Assembly (NCBI RefSeq): GCF_016612545.1
Contig: NZ_JAENRY010000034.1
Span: 1-64,000 of the forward strand
Direction of reading: 5' to 3'
DNA length: 64,000 nucleotides
From: Streptomyces sp. MBT65
GTDB taxonomy: Bacteria; Actinomycetota; Actinomycetes; Streptomycetales; Streptomycetaceae
The position numbers were made by a program, and so were the translations under genes. Shown one piece after another: positions 26,489-35,013 of the stretch (the first letter of the stretch is position 1; every line of letters starts with the position of its first letter). Below the pieces are notes generated by a model. That model had not been told where the DNA came from. It did not search any database and saw only the letters and a program-made list of their open reading frames with translations.

Positions 26489-27262
26489 GTGCTGCGCATC
26501 ATCGACGCCCGAACCGGCGAGCCCGTCGAAGCCGCCCCCGCCCGCCGTGGCCTGACCAGGGTCGAGGCGCACGCGTCGGGCCTGAGCCCCACGACCCTAC
26601 GAGTCCTTCTCGTCAGCGACCTCCTCGTCCGCGCCCTCGAACTCGGCGGCACCCCCGTCTGGTCGCTCCTCACCGGCGAGCACGAGCAGGCCGAACTCCG
26701 CGCCGCCGCACGGGCCTTGGGCATACGGCCCTTCGAGGACGGCGCGGACCTGGGCGCCGGCCTCGGCGAGGCACAGGTCCTCCACGTGGCGGCCGAGGCC
26801 GCCGAGACACCCGGCGGAGTCTCCGGGGGAGTCCTGGTCGCCGTGGCACCCGCCGATTCGTCCACGACCCCATCGACGACACCCACGGAAACCGTCGTTA
26901 CGACCGCCCCGCCCGACCTCTCCGACCCGGGCGCGGTCCGCCTCGCCCTGCTCTCGCACCCCCGGGACCTGCCGGTACGGCTCGACGCGGCGGCGCTGGA
27001 CGGGGCGCGGGCGACGCTGGCGCACTGGCGTGGGTCGGTCGCGGGCTGGGCGCGCAGCGCCTCGCGGCCGGTGCCCGACGAGGTGCGCGTAGAACTGCGG
27101 ACGGCCTGGGAGGACGACCTGAACGTGCCCGAGGTACTGCGGGTGCTGCGCCGGGTGGAGACCTGGCCCGACCTGCCCGACGGCGCCCGCTTCGAGACCT
27201 ACGCCTACGCGGACCGGCTCCTCGGGCTCGAACTCACCCGTGACATCGGGTCGTTGGCGTGA
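26489..27262 (+). CDS. Degenerate cysteinyl-tRNA synthetase/MshC-like protein lacking catalytic motifs
   Basis: A 257-residue protein. The N-terminus LRIIDARTGEPVEAAPARRG matches the start of CysRS/MshC enzymes, and the C-terminus (DPGAVRLALLSHPRDLPVRLDAAALDGARATLAHW, then WEDDLNVPEVLRVL) matches their post-KMSKS helical region. In between, the HIGH-like motif is replaced (LSPTTLRVLLVSDLL), the zinc Cys/His ligands are missing, and KMSKS is gone, replaced by a Thr/Pro/Ser linker. It is about 150 residues shorter than MshC. It should not activate cysteine; binding or regulation is possible. GTG 26489 appears leaderless; the stop overlaps the SixA start by 4 nt. The homology is my reading of motifs and order. 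Confidence 0.65.
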   Translation: MLRIIDARTGEPVEAAPARRGLTRVEAHASGLSPTTLRVLLVSDLLVRALELGGTPVWSLLTGEHEQAELRAAARALGIRPFEDGADLGAGLGEAQVLHVAAEAAETPGGVSGGVLVAVAPADSSTTPSTTPTETVVTTAPPDLSDPGAVRLALLSHPRDLPVRLDAAALDGARATLAHWRGSVAGWARSASRPVPDEVRVELRTAWEDDLNVPEVLRVLRRVETWPDLPDGARFETYAYADRLLGLELTRDIGSLA

Positions 27263-27804
27263 CCGCCGCCCGTTTCGGCGCCCGCCCGCTGCGTCGCCTG
27301 GTCGTCCTGCGGCACGCCAAGTCCGCCTGGCCCGAGGGCGTTCCCGACCACCTGCGTCCCCTTGCTCCACGCGGGCGCCGCGACGCCCCGGCCGCCGGTG
27401 TCGCGCTCGCCGAGACCGACTCCCTGCCGGACCTCGCCCTGTGCTCCACGGCCGTACGGGCGCGCCAGACCTGGGAGTTGGCCTCTGCCGAGTGGGGGAC
27501 CCCGCCGCCGGTGCGGTACGAGTCGGGTCTGTACGCGGCCGATGTGCCGGAACTCCTCGACGCCGTCCACCAAGTGCCGCCCGAGGTCGAGACGTTGCTG
27601 CTGATCGGGCACAACCCCGGTCTGGAGGAGCTGGTTCTCGATCTCGCCGGTGACAGTCTCGACGACGCGCTCGACGAGGTCCGGGTGAAGTTCCCGACCT
27701 CGGCGATCGCGGTCCTGGCCTGGCACGGCAGCACCTGGCAGGACCTCGCCCCGGGCACCGCCCTGCTGACGGGCCTGATCGTGCCGAGGGGCAAGAAGAC
27801 GTGA
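27259..27804 (+). CDS. sixA: SixA-type phosphohistidine phosphatase
   Basis: A 181-residue histidine phosphatase. The RHG motif is LRHAKSAW near residue 18, with the second catalytic His in LLIGHNPGLEELVLDL and the substrate Arg in STAVRARQTWE. SixA removes phosphate from protein histidines, known for ArcB and the nitrogen PTS in E. coli. GTG 27259 overlaps the stop of the CysRS-like gene (GTGA), so the two are translationally coupled and probably act together. It converges on the RmlD-like gene. Confidence 0.9.
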   Translation: MTAARFGARPLRRLVVLRHAKSAWPEGVPDHLRPLAPRGRRDAPAAGVALAETDSLPDLALCSTAVRARQTWELASAEWGTPPPVRYESGLYAADVPELLDAVHQVPPEVETLLLIGHNPGLEELVLDLAGDSLDDALDEVRVKFPTSAIAVLAWHGSTWQDLAPGTALLTGLIVPRGKKT

Positions 27805-27817
27805 AGTGGGGCCGCGG

Positions 27818-28639
27818 CTAGGGGACTTGGAGGAACTCCCGGGCGCCGCGCAGTCGCGTGCCCAGCAGTTCCTGGGTGGCTCGGCTGTCGAGGCGCACAT
27901 CGAGGGCCATGGCGTTGCCCTCTCCGCGCCCGGTGGGGAGCCGGCGCGCGTCGAGTCCGTCGCGCCGGGCGATGAGGACACCGAGTTCGTGACGACTCAG
28001 GGCGTCCGGGCCGGCGAGGTGGAACATCCCGGCCCGGTCGGACCCGGCGAGTTCGAGCAGGGCGGCGGCGAGATCCTCGACATGGACCGGGCAGCGGACG
28101 ACATCGGTGAAGAGAACGCCGTCGCGGGTCCCGGCGGCCAGCTCGTGGACCATGCGCTCGTGGGCGGAGCCGCCGTCGCCGATGATCAGCGAGGTACGGG
28201 CGACGGCGGCGGCCGGAGTCAGCAGCCGTACGGCCGTCTCGGCGGCGGCCTTCGCCGCACCGTACGGGGAGACCGGATCGGGCAGGCACGACTCGTCGTA
28301 GGAGATCCGGGAACCGGAGAACACGGCGTCGCTGGAGACATGGACCAGGCGGCAGCCGTGGCGTGCCGCCGCCAGTGCCACGCGGACCGAACCGTCGGCG
28401 GTGACGGCCCAGTCGCTCAGGCCGCTCGTCGCGTTGACGATCGCGTCGGGGTCCAACTCGGCTACCAGGCCCTCGAGTTGGGCGTCCGTGCGGAGGTCGA
28501 GCCGATGCCACGCGACGCCGGGCGCGCCGTCTGGGCGTGCGGAGCAGTACGTCGCGGCCGTGGTCCAACCCGCCGCGCTCGCCCGGCGTACGAGTTCCGT
28601 ACCCAGGAAGCCGCTGCCGCCGACGACGAGGATCTTCAC
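27818..28639 (-). CDS. NAD(P)-dependent sugar-nucleotide reductase-like protein (RmlD/dTDP-4-dehydrorhamnose reductase family)
   Basis: A 273-residue extended SDR. It has VKILVVGGSGFLGTELVRR at the N-terminus, RLDLRTDAQL, then SSDAVFSG and the active-site YGAAK (SPYGAAKAAAE), and MFHLAGPDALSRHELGVLIA near the end. RmlD reduces dTDP-4-keto-L-rhamnose, but related proteins are also MAT2B-like or act on other substrates, and no other rhamnose genes are present. GTG 28639 starts 5 bp after the stop of the APC permease on the same strand, so they share an operon. Confidence 0.85.
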   Translation of the reverse strand: MKILVVGGSGFLGTELVRRASAAGWTTAATYCSARPDGAPGVAWHRLDLRTDAQLEGLVAELDPDAIVNATSGLSDWAVTADGSVRVALAAARHGCRLVHVSSDAVFSGSRISYDESCLPDPVSPYGAAKAAAETAVRLLTPAAAVARTSLIIGDGGSAHERMVHELAAGTRDGVLFTDVVRCPVHVEDLAAALLELAGSDRAGMFHLAGPDALSRHELGVLIARRDGLDARRLPTGRGEGNAMALDVRLDSRATQELLGTRLRGAREFLQVP

Positions 28640-28644
28640 GGCGG

Positions 28645-30630
28645 TCAGCCGACGTGGACGCGAGGTCGTCGCTCCGGGTCCGGTTCGGCCCGGCGCAGCA
28701 CCTCGCGGGTCACCGGGGCCACCTCGCCGTCGCCGAAGACGAGGAAGCGGATCAGATGGCTGACCGGGTTGCCCTCGGTCCAGGTGAAGTAGGCGTGCGG
28801 GACCTTGCCCGTGCGGTCGCGCAGGGAGAGCAGGACGGCGGCGATCGCGTTGGGGACCGTGGGGCCCTCGACGCGGAGTCGTCGCACCCCGTACTTCTCC
28901 TCGCCGTGGACCGTGATGTCCGCCGAGAAGTCCGAGGAGTCGTGGAGGAGCACCTCCAGGAACAACACCGGCCCGCGGTCCGGGATATGTGTCTCCTCGC
29001 GCTGGCTGTACTCCTTGGCGCGGTACTCCCGACTGCTGTGCTCCTGGGGCTCGTTGGCGATCAGGCGGAGCGGTCCGCTGCGGGCCGCCTCGTCGATGAA
29101 ACGGGCGGCGGTGTCGTCGAACGTGACCTCGACGGCGCGGAGTTCGAAGGCGCGGTGGATGCGCGAACCGAACGACGTCACCAGGATCAGCACGATGAAG
29201 ATGCCGGCGATCTTGATGCCGTCGGGCCGTTCGATGACGTTCGTGACCAGGGTGTACGCGAACACGGCGGTGATCGTGCCGAACCCGAGCGTGGCCTTGC
29301 GGTGGCCCCGCTTGTGCACGGTGACCGTGGAGGCGAAGGCCGCGGAGAGCATCAGCACCAGCACGCCGGTCGCGTACGCGCCGCTCTGCGCGTCGACGCT
29401 CGCGTGAAACCACAGGGTGATCAGGACGGCCGTCACCATGAACACGAGGACCAGGGGGCGTACCGCCCGCGTCCACTCCGGAGCCATGCCGTAGCGCGGC
29501 AGATACCGGGGCACGAGGTTCAGCAGCCCGGCGAGCGCGGACGCGCCCGCGAACCACAGGATCGCGATCGTCGAGACGTCGTAGAACGTGCCGAAGACCT
29601 GGCCCAGGTGCTCGTGCGCGAGATAGGCGAGGGCGCGGCCGTTCGCCGGGCCGCCCGTCTTGAACGCGCTCTGCGGGATCAGGATCGTCGTCGCCAGGCT
29701 GGAGAGGAGGAGGAAGCACGACATGATCACGGCGGCGGTGGTGAGCAGCTTGCGGGTCTCGCGGATGCGGCCCGTGGGCTTCTCCCAGGTGTCCGTCGGA
29801 TCGCCCTTGACCTGCGGCATCACCGCCACGCCGGTCTCGAAGCCGGACATGCCGAGCGCGAGTTTCGGGAACACGAGCAGGGCCACGCCGACCATCGCGA
29901 GCGGCGAGGAGTGCGCGGCCGTCACCGCATCCGTCCAGTCGCCGATCCTCACCGGATGGCTCAGCACCTCCCAGGCGGACACCGCGAGCACCACCACATT
30001 GAGCGTGAGATACACGCCCACCAGCACCACCGCGATCCCGATGGCCTCCCGGAACCCCTTGAGGAAGACCGCGCCCAGCGCGCCGACCAGTACCAGCGTG
30101 ATCCAGGTGTTGCCGCCGTGCATCCAGCCCGGTGCGAACGGGTTCTCCACGACGTGCGCCGCCGCGTCGGCCGCCGACAGGGTGACCGTGATCATGAAGT
30201 CCGTCGCCGCGAAGCCCAGCAGCACCAGGACGAAGATCTTCCCGGACCACCACGGCAGCAGCCGCTCCAGCATGGCGATCGACCCCTCGCCGTGCGGAGA
30301 CTCGTGCGCGACCCGCCGGTAGACCGGCAGCGCCCCGAGCAGCGTCAGCCCGATCAGGACGACCGTCGCCAGCGGGGAGAGCAGTCCGGCGGCGAGCGCG
30401 GCGATGCCCGGCTGGTAGCCGAGGGTGGAGAAGTAGTCGACGCCGGTCAGACACATGACCCGCCACCAGCGGTGACCCTCGTGCTCCGGGTTCGGGGTGG
30501 CGTGCGGGCCCGGATGGCGGGCGCTCTGCTCGCTCAGCCCGTCCAGGAGCCAGGCCCGGCAGCGCTCGGCGGCGGACCCTGAAGCGTCGGACCCCGTGCT
30601 CTCCGTAGGCTCCACCTGCGCGCCGGTCAT
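28645..30630 (-). CDS. Large APC-superfamily permease with C-terminal cytoplasmic domain
   Basis: A 661-residue protein. After a hydrophilic N-terminus of about 60 residues come about 12 membrane helices: [23 protein letters not shown] in helix 1, [30 protein letters not shown] in the helix 6 region. The last 170 residues are a soluble alpha/beta domain ([44 protein letters not shown]). The architecture resembles KimA/KUP-like potassium importers and large amino acid transporters; substrate is not decided. ATG 30630 follows GGGAG. Confidence 0.88.
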   Translation of the reverse strand: MTGAQVEPTESTGSDASGSAAERCRAWLLDGLSEQSARHPGPHATPNPEHEGHRWWRVMCLTGVDYFSTLGYQPGIAALAAGLLSPLATVVLIGLTLLGALPVYRRVAHESPHGEGSIAMLERLLPWWSGKIFVLVLLGFAATDFMITVTLSAADAAAHVVENPFAPGWMHGGNTWITLVLVGALGAVFLKGFREAIGIAVVLVGVYLTLNVVVLAVSAWEVLSHPVRIGDWTDAVTAAHSSPLAMVGVALLVFPKLALGMSGFETGVAVMPQVKGDPTDTWEKPTGRIRETRKLLTTAAVIMSCFLLLSSLATTILIPQSAFKTGGPANGRALAYLAHEHLGQVFGTFYDVSTIAILWFAGASALAGLLNLVPRYLPRYGMAPEWTRAVRPLVLVFMVTAVLITLWFHASVDAQSGAYATGVLVLMLSAAFASTVTVHKRGHRKATLGFGTITAVFAYTLVTNVIERPDGIKIAGIFIVLILVTSFGSRIHRAFELRAVEVTFDDTAARFIDEAARSGPLRLIANEPQEHSSREYRAKEYSQREETHIPDRGPVLFLEVLLHDSSDFSADITVHGEEKYGVRRLRVEGPTVPNAIAAVLLSLRDRTGKVPHAYFTWTEGNPVSHLIRFLVFGDGEVAPVTREVLRRAEPDPERRPRVHVG

Positions 30631-30743
30631 GCTGAGAACTCCCTGCGATCGGACGAGCGTGCCCGGGGCCCGGGCAACGAGGAGCGAGTATCCACCACAT
30701 CGTCACCCGCACCCGGACCGGGGGCGACCCCTGACCCTGCGCA

Positions 30744-30749
30744 TAGGCT
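30744..30749 (+). promoter_or_regulatory. -10 box (TAGGCT) of leaderless gene at 30756
   Basis: TAGGCT ends 6 nt before ATG 30756; no ribosome binding site. Confidence 0.6.
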
Positions 30750-30755
30750 GGCCGG

Positions 30756-31382
30756 ATGCAGGACGAGTACCGCACAGTGGCCCGCCCGGGCGTGCACGAG
30801 ACCGAGGTCAACCGCTCCCGCTTCCTGTGCGCCCTCGCCCCGGCGGCCACCGAACAGGAGGCGCAGGACTTCGTCGCCCGCGTCCGCAAGGAGCACACCG
30901 ACGCCTCCCACAACTGCTTCGCCTACGTCATCGGCGCCGACGCCGCGATCCAGAAGGCGAGCGACGACGGCGAACCCGGCGGCACGGCGGGCGTCCCCAT
31001 GCTCCAGATGCTGCTGCGCCGCGACATGCGGTACGTCGTCGCCGTCGTCACCCGCTACTACGGCGGCGTCAAGCTCGGCGCGGGCGGCCTCATCCGAGCC
31101 TACGGCGGCTCGGTCGGCGAAGCCCTGGACACCCTCGGCACGCTCACCCGCCGCCGCTACCGGCTCGCCACGGTCACCGTCGACCACCAGCGCGCGGGCA
31201 AGATCCAGAACGATCTGCGCGCCACCGGCCGCGAGGTCAGGGACGTCCGCTACGGCGAGGCGGTCACGATCGAGATCGGCCTGCCGGACGCCGAAGTGGA
31301 CGCGTTGCGGGGGTGGTTGGCCGACGCGACGGCGGGGACGGCGGAGCTGGAGCTGGGCGGGGAGGCGTACGGCGACGCCTGA
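30756..31382 (+). CDS. YigZ/IMPACT family protein
   Basis: A 208-residue protein with the UPF0029 N-terminal domain: SHNCFAYVIG, KASDDGEPGGTAGVPML, and VAVVTRYYGGVKLGAGGLIRAYG. A C-terminal DUF1949-like domain follows (HQRAGKIQNDLRATGREVRDVRYGEAVTIEIGLP). In eukaryotes the IMPACT relative binds GCN1; the bacterial role is unclear though widely conserved. It appears leaderless, is divergent from the APC permease and convergent with the Ser/Thr kinase gene. Confidence 0.93.
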   Translation: MQDEYRTVARPGVHETEVNRSRFLCALAPAATEQEAQDFVARVRKEHTDASHNCFAYVIGADAAIQKASDDGEPGGTAGVPMLQMLLRRDMRYVVAVVTRYYGGVKLGAGGLIRAYGGSVGEALDTLGTLTRRRYRLATVTVDHQRAGKIQNDLRATGREVRDVRYGEAVTIEIGLPDAEVDALRGWLADATAGTAELELGGEAYGDA

Positions 31383-31422
31383 CCCTTTCGCCGCTCTGCC
31401 GGAACCGTCGGCTGACGTGGTG

Positions 31423-33492
31423 TCAGGAGGTCCAGTTCCAGACCTGGTTGGAGCTGCCCGCGCAGCCGAAGGTCTGCACCGTCTGGCCGTTCTGCCCCGA
31501 CTCGGAGGCCTCCGCGTCCAGACAGAAACCGTCCGGGACACTGACCAGCGTTCCGGTGCTGCCCAGTTGCCACCGTTGCGCGCTCAGCCCGTCGCAGCTC
31601 TTGACCCGGATCTTCGAGAAGTTCTGGCCGACCGTACCGGCGTCGGCGTCCAGGCAGTCGTGGCCGGCCTGATTGACCACCAGGTACTGGGAGTTGTGCC
31701 CGGGCACACGGAACAGCGCCCACTTCTGGGGCGCCGTTCCGTTGCACGCCCACACCTGGACGGTGCTGACGTGGGCGTCGAGACAGCGGGCGACCTCGAC
31801 GGCGTGGACGTTCTCCGTGACGGTCACCGAACCGGTCCTGACCGGCCCGCGCTGCGTGCCGTACAGCAGTGTCGCGGTCTGCGCGTCGACCGTCCCGTCG
31901 GCGGCGGTTCCGGCCTCCGTCTGGAAGGCCTTCAACGCGTCGACCGTGGCCTTCCCGAACTCGCCGTCGACCGTGACGTGCAACCCGTGGCCGCCGAGGA
32001 GGAGTTGGAGTGCCTTGACGCAGTCGCCGTGGGAGCCCGAGACGAGTTCGGTGACGCAGGAGGCGAGCCGGATGTCGAGGCTCGCGGGATCGCTGGTGGC
32101 CGGCGCGCCCGACGGGCTCTGCGGCGCCCCGGGCTTCGTCGCCGCCGCGCTGTCGGCCGTACTCGGTGAACTGCCCTTTCCCGAGGGCGAGTTACCCGGT
32201 GCGGCGGATGCCGGGGATGTGTCCGCCCGGGCACCGGGCGCTGCCCCGGAGGCGTCGGGCCGCAGCAGGAGCACGGTCGCGGTGATGCTGCCGGCGACGA
32301 GGACGGCCGCCGCGACGACGGCGCCCGCGATCAACTTCCCGCGTTTTCCAGGGGTGTTCGCGCGTTGTCCGGGGGGGTCCGTGTGTTCCCCGGTGGAGTG
32401 CGTATGTTCCCCGGGTGCGGCGGGAGGAGTGGGCGGGGCCGAGGGCGCCACGGCGGGACGGGCGTCGGGCTGTTCGGGCCCCTTGGGTCCGTCGGGTCCG
32501 CCGAGCCCTTCCCGTCCGTTGAGCCCTTCGACCCGTTCGGCGGAGGCGGGCCCGCGCCGGGCGGGAACCCGAGGCGGATCACCGGCCGGTGCGGCCAACT
32601 GGTGTCCGATGGCCGTCCTGAACACCGCCTCGGGCGAGGGCCGCAGCTCGGGGTCCTTGTCCAGGCAGGTGCGGATGAACGCGGCCAGTTCCGTGTCGAC
32701 GTCCGCGACCTTGGTGAGGACGTCCTCCCGGGGCGGGTCGAACGCCACCCGGTGCAGCACGTCGACGCCCGTGCCCTCGCCGAACGGCGCCTCCCCGGCG
32801 ACGGCGTAGGTGAGCATGGAGGCCAGCGAGAAGATGTCGGAGGCGGCGGTCACCTCCCGGCCGCGTACCTGCTCCGGGGACATGTAGGCGGGGGTGCCCA
32901 CGTTCTGGCCGGTGACGGTGATCGAGGTGCTGTCGCCGGCCTGGACGACACCGAAGTCGATGACACGGGCGCCGTCGGCACCCAGGATGACGTTGGACGG
33001 CTTGAGGTCGCGGTGCACGATCCCCGCGCGCCAGATCGCCTCGATCGCCCGTCCGACGTCGGCCAGCAACCGCCAGGCCGCCGCCGCGTCGACCGGCCCG
33101 CGCGCGTCGACCAGCTCGGCGAGGGTGGGCCCGGGTATGTACTCGGTGGCGACCCAGACCAGGTCCTCGTCACAGCCGCTACCCAGCAGCCGTACGATGT
33201 GCGCCCCTCGGATGCTGTCCAGCGCGCCGACCTCGCGCTCGAAACGCTTGCGGAACAGCGGGTCCTCCGCGTACTCGGGCCGAATCACCTTCACGGCGGC
33301 CGGCCCGGTGGCGCCGGTGGCGTCACGGCCGAGATAGACCCGGCCCATCCCGCCGCTGCCGAGCACCGACATCAGCCGGTACGGGCCCGCCTGCCGGGGG
33401 TCGCTCTTCCGCAACGGGACCACGGGCGGCGGCTCCATCCCCGCCGCCGCATAGGCCATCGTTTCGGACCGACCGCGGTGCTCGACTGGCAT
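31423..33492 (-). CDS. Receptor Ser/Thr protein kinase with peptidoglycan-binding and ricin B lectin ectodomain
   Basis: A 689-residue protein. Cytoplasmic kinase domain at about 37-300: GSGGMGRVYLG loop, AAVKVI Lys, HRDLKPSN catalytic loop, DFGV (DFG), GTPAYMSPEQ. A Pro-rich linker precedes one membrane helix (about 386-410). Outside the cell there is a Ser/Ala/Pro linker, a PG_binding_1-like domain (about 470-545, with VDGEFGKATVDALKAFQ) and a beta-trefoil (555-689) with three QxW-type repeats (QKWALF, QRWQLG, QVWNW). Instead of PASTA repeats it carries wall- and sugar-binding modules, suggesting it senses cell-wall or extracellular glycans. ATG 33492 is preceded only by weak AGGG; ATG 33459 is possible. 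Confidence 0.9.
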   Translation of the reverse strand: MPVEHRGRSETMAYAAAGMEPPPVVPLRKSDPRQAGPYRLMSVLGSGGMGRVYLGRDATGATGPAAVKVIRPEYAEDPLFRKRFEREVGALDSIRGAHIVRLLGSGCDEDLVWVATEYIPGPTLAELVDARGPVDAAAAWRLLADVGRAIEAIWRAGIVHRDLKPSNVILGADGARVIDFGVVQAGDSTSITVTGQNVGTPAYMSPEQVRGREVTAASDIFSLASMLTYAVAGEAPFGEGTGVDVLHRVAFDPPREDVLTKVADVDTELAAFIRTCLDKDPELRPSPEAVFRTAIGHQLAAPAGDPPRVPARRGPASAERVEGLNGREGLGGPDGPKGPEQPDARPAVAPSAPPTPPAAPGEHTHSTGEHTDPPGQRANTPGKRGKLIAGAVVAAAVLVAGSITATVLLLRPDASGAAPGARADTSPASAAPGNSPSGKGSSPSTADSAAATKPGAPQSPSGAPATSDPASLDIRLASCVTELVSGSHGDCVKALQLLLGGHGLHVTVDGEFGKATVDALKAFQTEAGTAADGTVDAQTATLLYGTQRGPVRTGSVTVTENVHAVEVARCLDAHVSTVQVWACNGTAPQKWALFRVPGHNSQYLVVNQAGHDCLDADAGTVGQNFSKIRVKSCDGLSAQRWQLGSTGTLVSVPDGFCLDAEASESGQNGQTVQTFGCAGSSNQVWNWTS

Positions 33493-33707
33493 GGGAACCC
33501 TGTGTCTCTCGCGTGGTGCGTGTGACGTGAGATTAGCGCAGCACATGTGTGCGACAAGGGAGTTGAGGGTTTCCAGCGGCGGGGAGAACGGGATTCTCGT
33601 CAAGGCGGGAGGAAGGGTTATATTCCTGACATTCCGCCTGTCGGAGCACGGGCGACTGTGTGGCCGTGGTGAACCAGGGGGTCCACAGGCGCTAGCGTGG
33701 TGGCTCC

Positions 33708-34871
33708 ATGAAACTGCTGCACACCTCCGACTGGCACCTGGGCCGGGCGTTCCACCGCGTGAACATGCTCGACGCCCAGGCCGACTTCGTGAGCCATCTC
33801 GTCACCACCGTGCGCGAGCGCGCCGTGGACGCGGTGGTCGTGTCGGGAGACGTGTACGACCGTGCCGTGCCGCCGCTGGCCGCCGTCGAGCTGTTCGACG
33901 ACACCCTGCACCGGCTCGCCGACCTGGGCGTACCCACGGTGATGATCTCCGGGAACCACGACTCGGCCCGCCGCCTCGGCGTCGGCGCGGGACTGATCGA
34001 CCGCGCGGGCATCCACCTGCGGACCGCGCCGTCAGCCTGCGGGACGCCCGTGGTGATTCCGGACGCGTTCGGCGACGTCGCCTTCTACGGGCTGCCGTAT
34101 CTCGAACCCGCCCTGGTGAAGGCCGAGTTCGGGGTGGAGAAGGCCGGCCACGAGACGGTTCTCGCCGCCGCCATGGACCGCGTCCGCGCCGACCTCGCCA
34201 CTCGCCCGCCCGGCACCCGTTCCGTGGTCCTCGCGCATGCCTTCGTCACCGGCGGCGAGGTCAGCGACAGCGAGCGGGACATCACCGTCGGCGGAGTCGC
34301 CGCCGTACCGGCCGGAGTCTTCGACGGCGTCGACTACGTGGCGCTCGGACACCTGCACGGCTCCCAGAAGATCACCGAACGCGTCCGCTACTCGGGCTCG
34401 CCCCTCCCGTACTCCTTCTCCGAGGCGGACCACCGCAAGAGCATGTGGCTCATCGACCTCGACGCCGCCGGAGCCGTCACCGCCGAGCGCCTCGACTGCC
34501 CGGTCCCTCGTGAACTGGCCCGGATCCGGGGCACGTTGGAGCATCTGCTCGACGATCCCGAGCTCACGCGGCACGAGGAGGCGTGGGTCGAGGCGACGCT
34601 CACCGACCCGGTGCGCCCGGCCGACCCGATGGCCCGGCTCACCGAGCGCTTCCCGCACACGCTCAGCCTCGTCTTCGACCCCGAGCGGACCGCCGACGAC
34701 CCGGACGTGTCGTACGCCCGGCGCCTCGCGGGCCGCAACGACCGTGAGATCGCCGACGACTTCGTGGCCCATGTCCGCGGCGCCGGGCCCGACGAGGACG
34801 AACAGGCCGTGCTCCAGGAGGCGTTCGACACGGTGCGCGCGGACTCGGTCGTACGGGAGGTGGCGCCGTGA
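33708..34871 (+). CDS. sbcD: Exonuclease SbcCD subunit D
   Basis: A 387-residue calcineurin-like nuclease: LLHTSDWHLGRAF (metal Asp/His), VVSGDVYDRAVPP, ISGNHDSARRLG, then VVLAHAFVTGG and DYVALGHLHGSQKI. With SbcC it forms the Mre11/Rad50-like complex that cleaves hairpins and trims DNA ends. ATG 33708 follows a TAGCGT box by 9 nt with no clear binding site. SbcC lies downstream on the same strand. Confidence 0.95.
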   Translation: MKLLHTSDWHLGRAFHRVNMLDAQADFVSHLVTTVRERAVDAVVVSGDVYDRAVPPLAAVELFDDTLHRLADLGVPTVMISGNHDSARRLGVGAGLIDRAGIHLRTAPSACGTPVVIPDAFGDVAFYGLPYLEPALVKAEFGVEKAGHETVLAAAMDRVRADLATRPPGTRSVVLAHAFVTGGEVSDSERDITVGGVAAVPAGVFDGVDYVALGHLHGSQKITERVRYSGSPLPYSFSEADHRKSMWLIDLDAAGAVTAERLDCPVPRELARIRGTLEHLLDDPELTRHEEAWVEATLTDPVRPADPMARLTERFPHTLSLVFDPERTADDPDVSYARRLAGRNDREIADDFVAHVRGAGPDEDEQAVLQEAFDTVRADSVVREVAP

Positions 34872-35013
34872 GCGCGCGACGGGGTGCGGTGCACGACGGG
34901 CGGCATGGTGTCGGCGGGGCGCGAGCCGTGGATGCGCGGCCAGGTGGGGTGGCGGTGGCCGGTCGGGTCGGCGTCGACCAGGCGCGGCGCGTGGAAGAAG
35001 GGGGCGGCGCCCG

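Noticed and set aside
28640..30913. Long frame upstream of the RmlD-like gene (over 1000 residues in total)
   Set aside because: It is a frame-shifted shadow of the APC permease gene; the SDR begins at GTG 28639.
34872..35013. Possible small gene between sbcD and sbcC
   Set aside because: All frames here are short or shadow-like with no conserved motif and no ribosome binding site.
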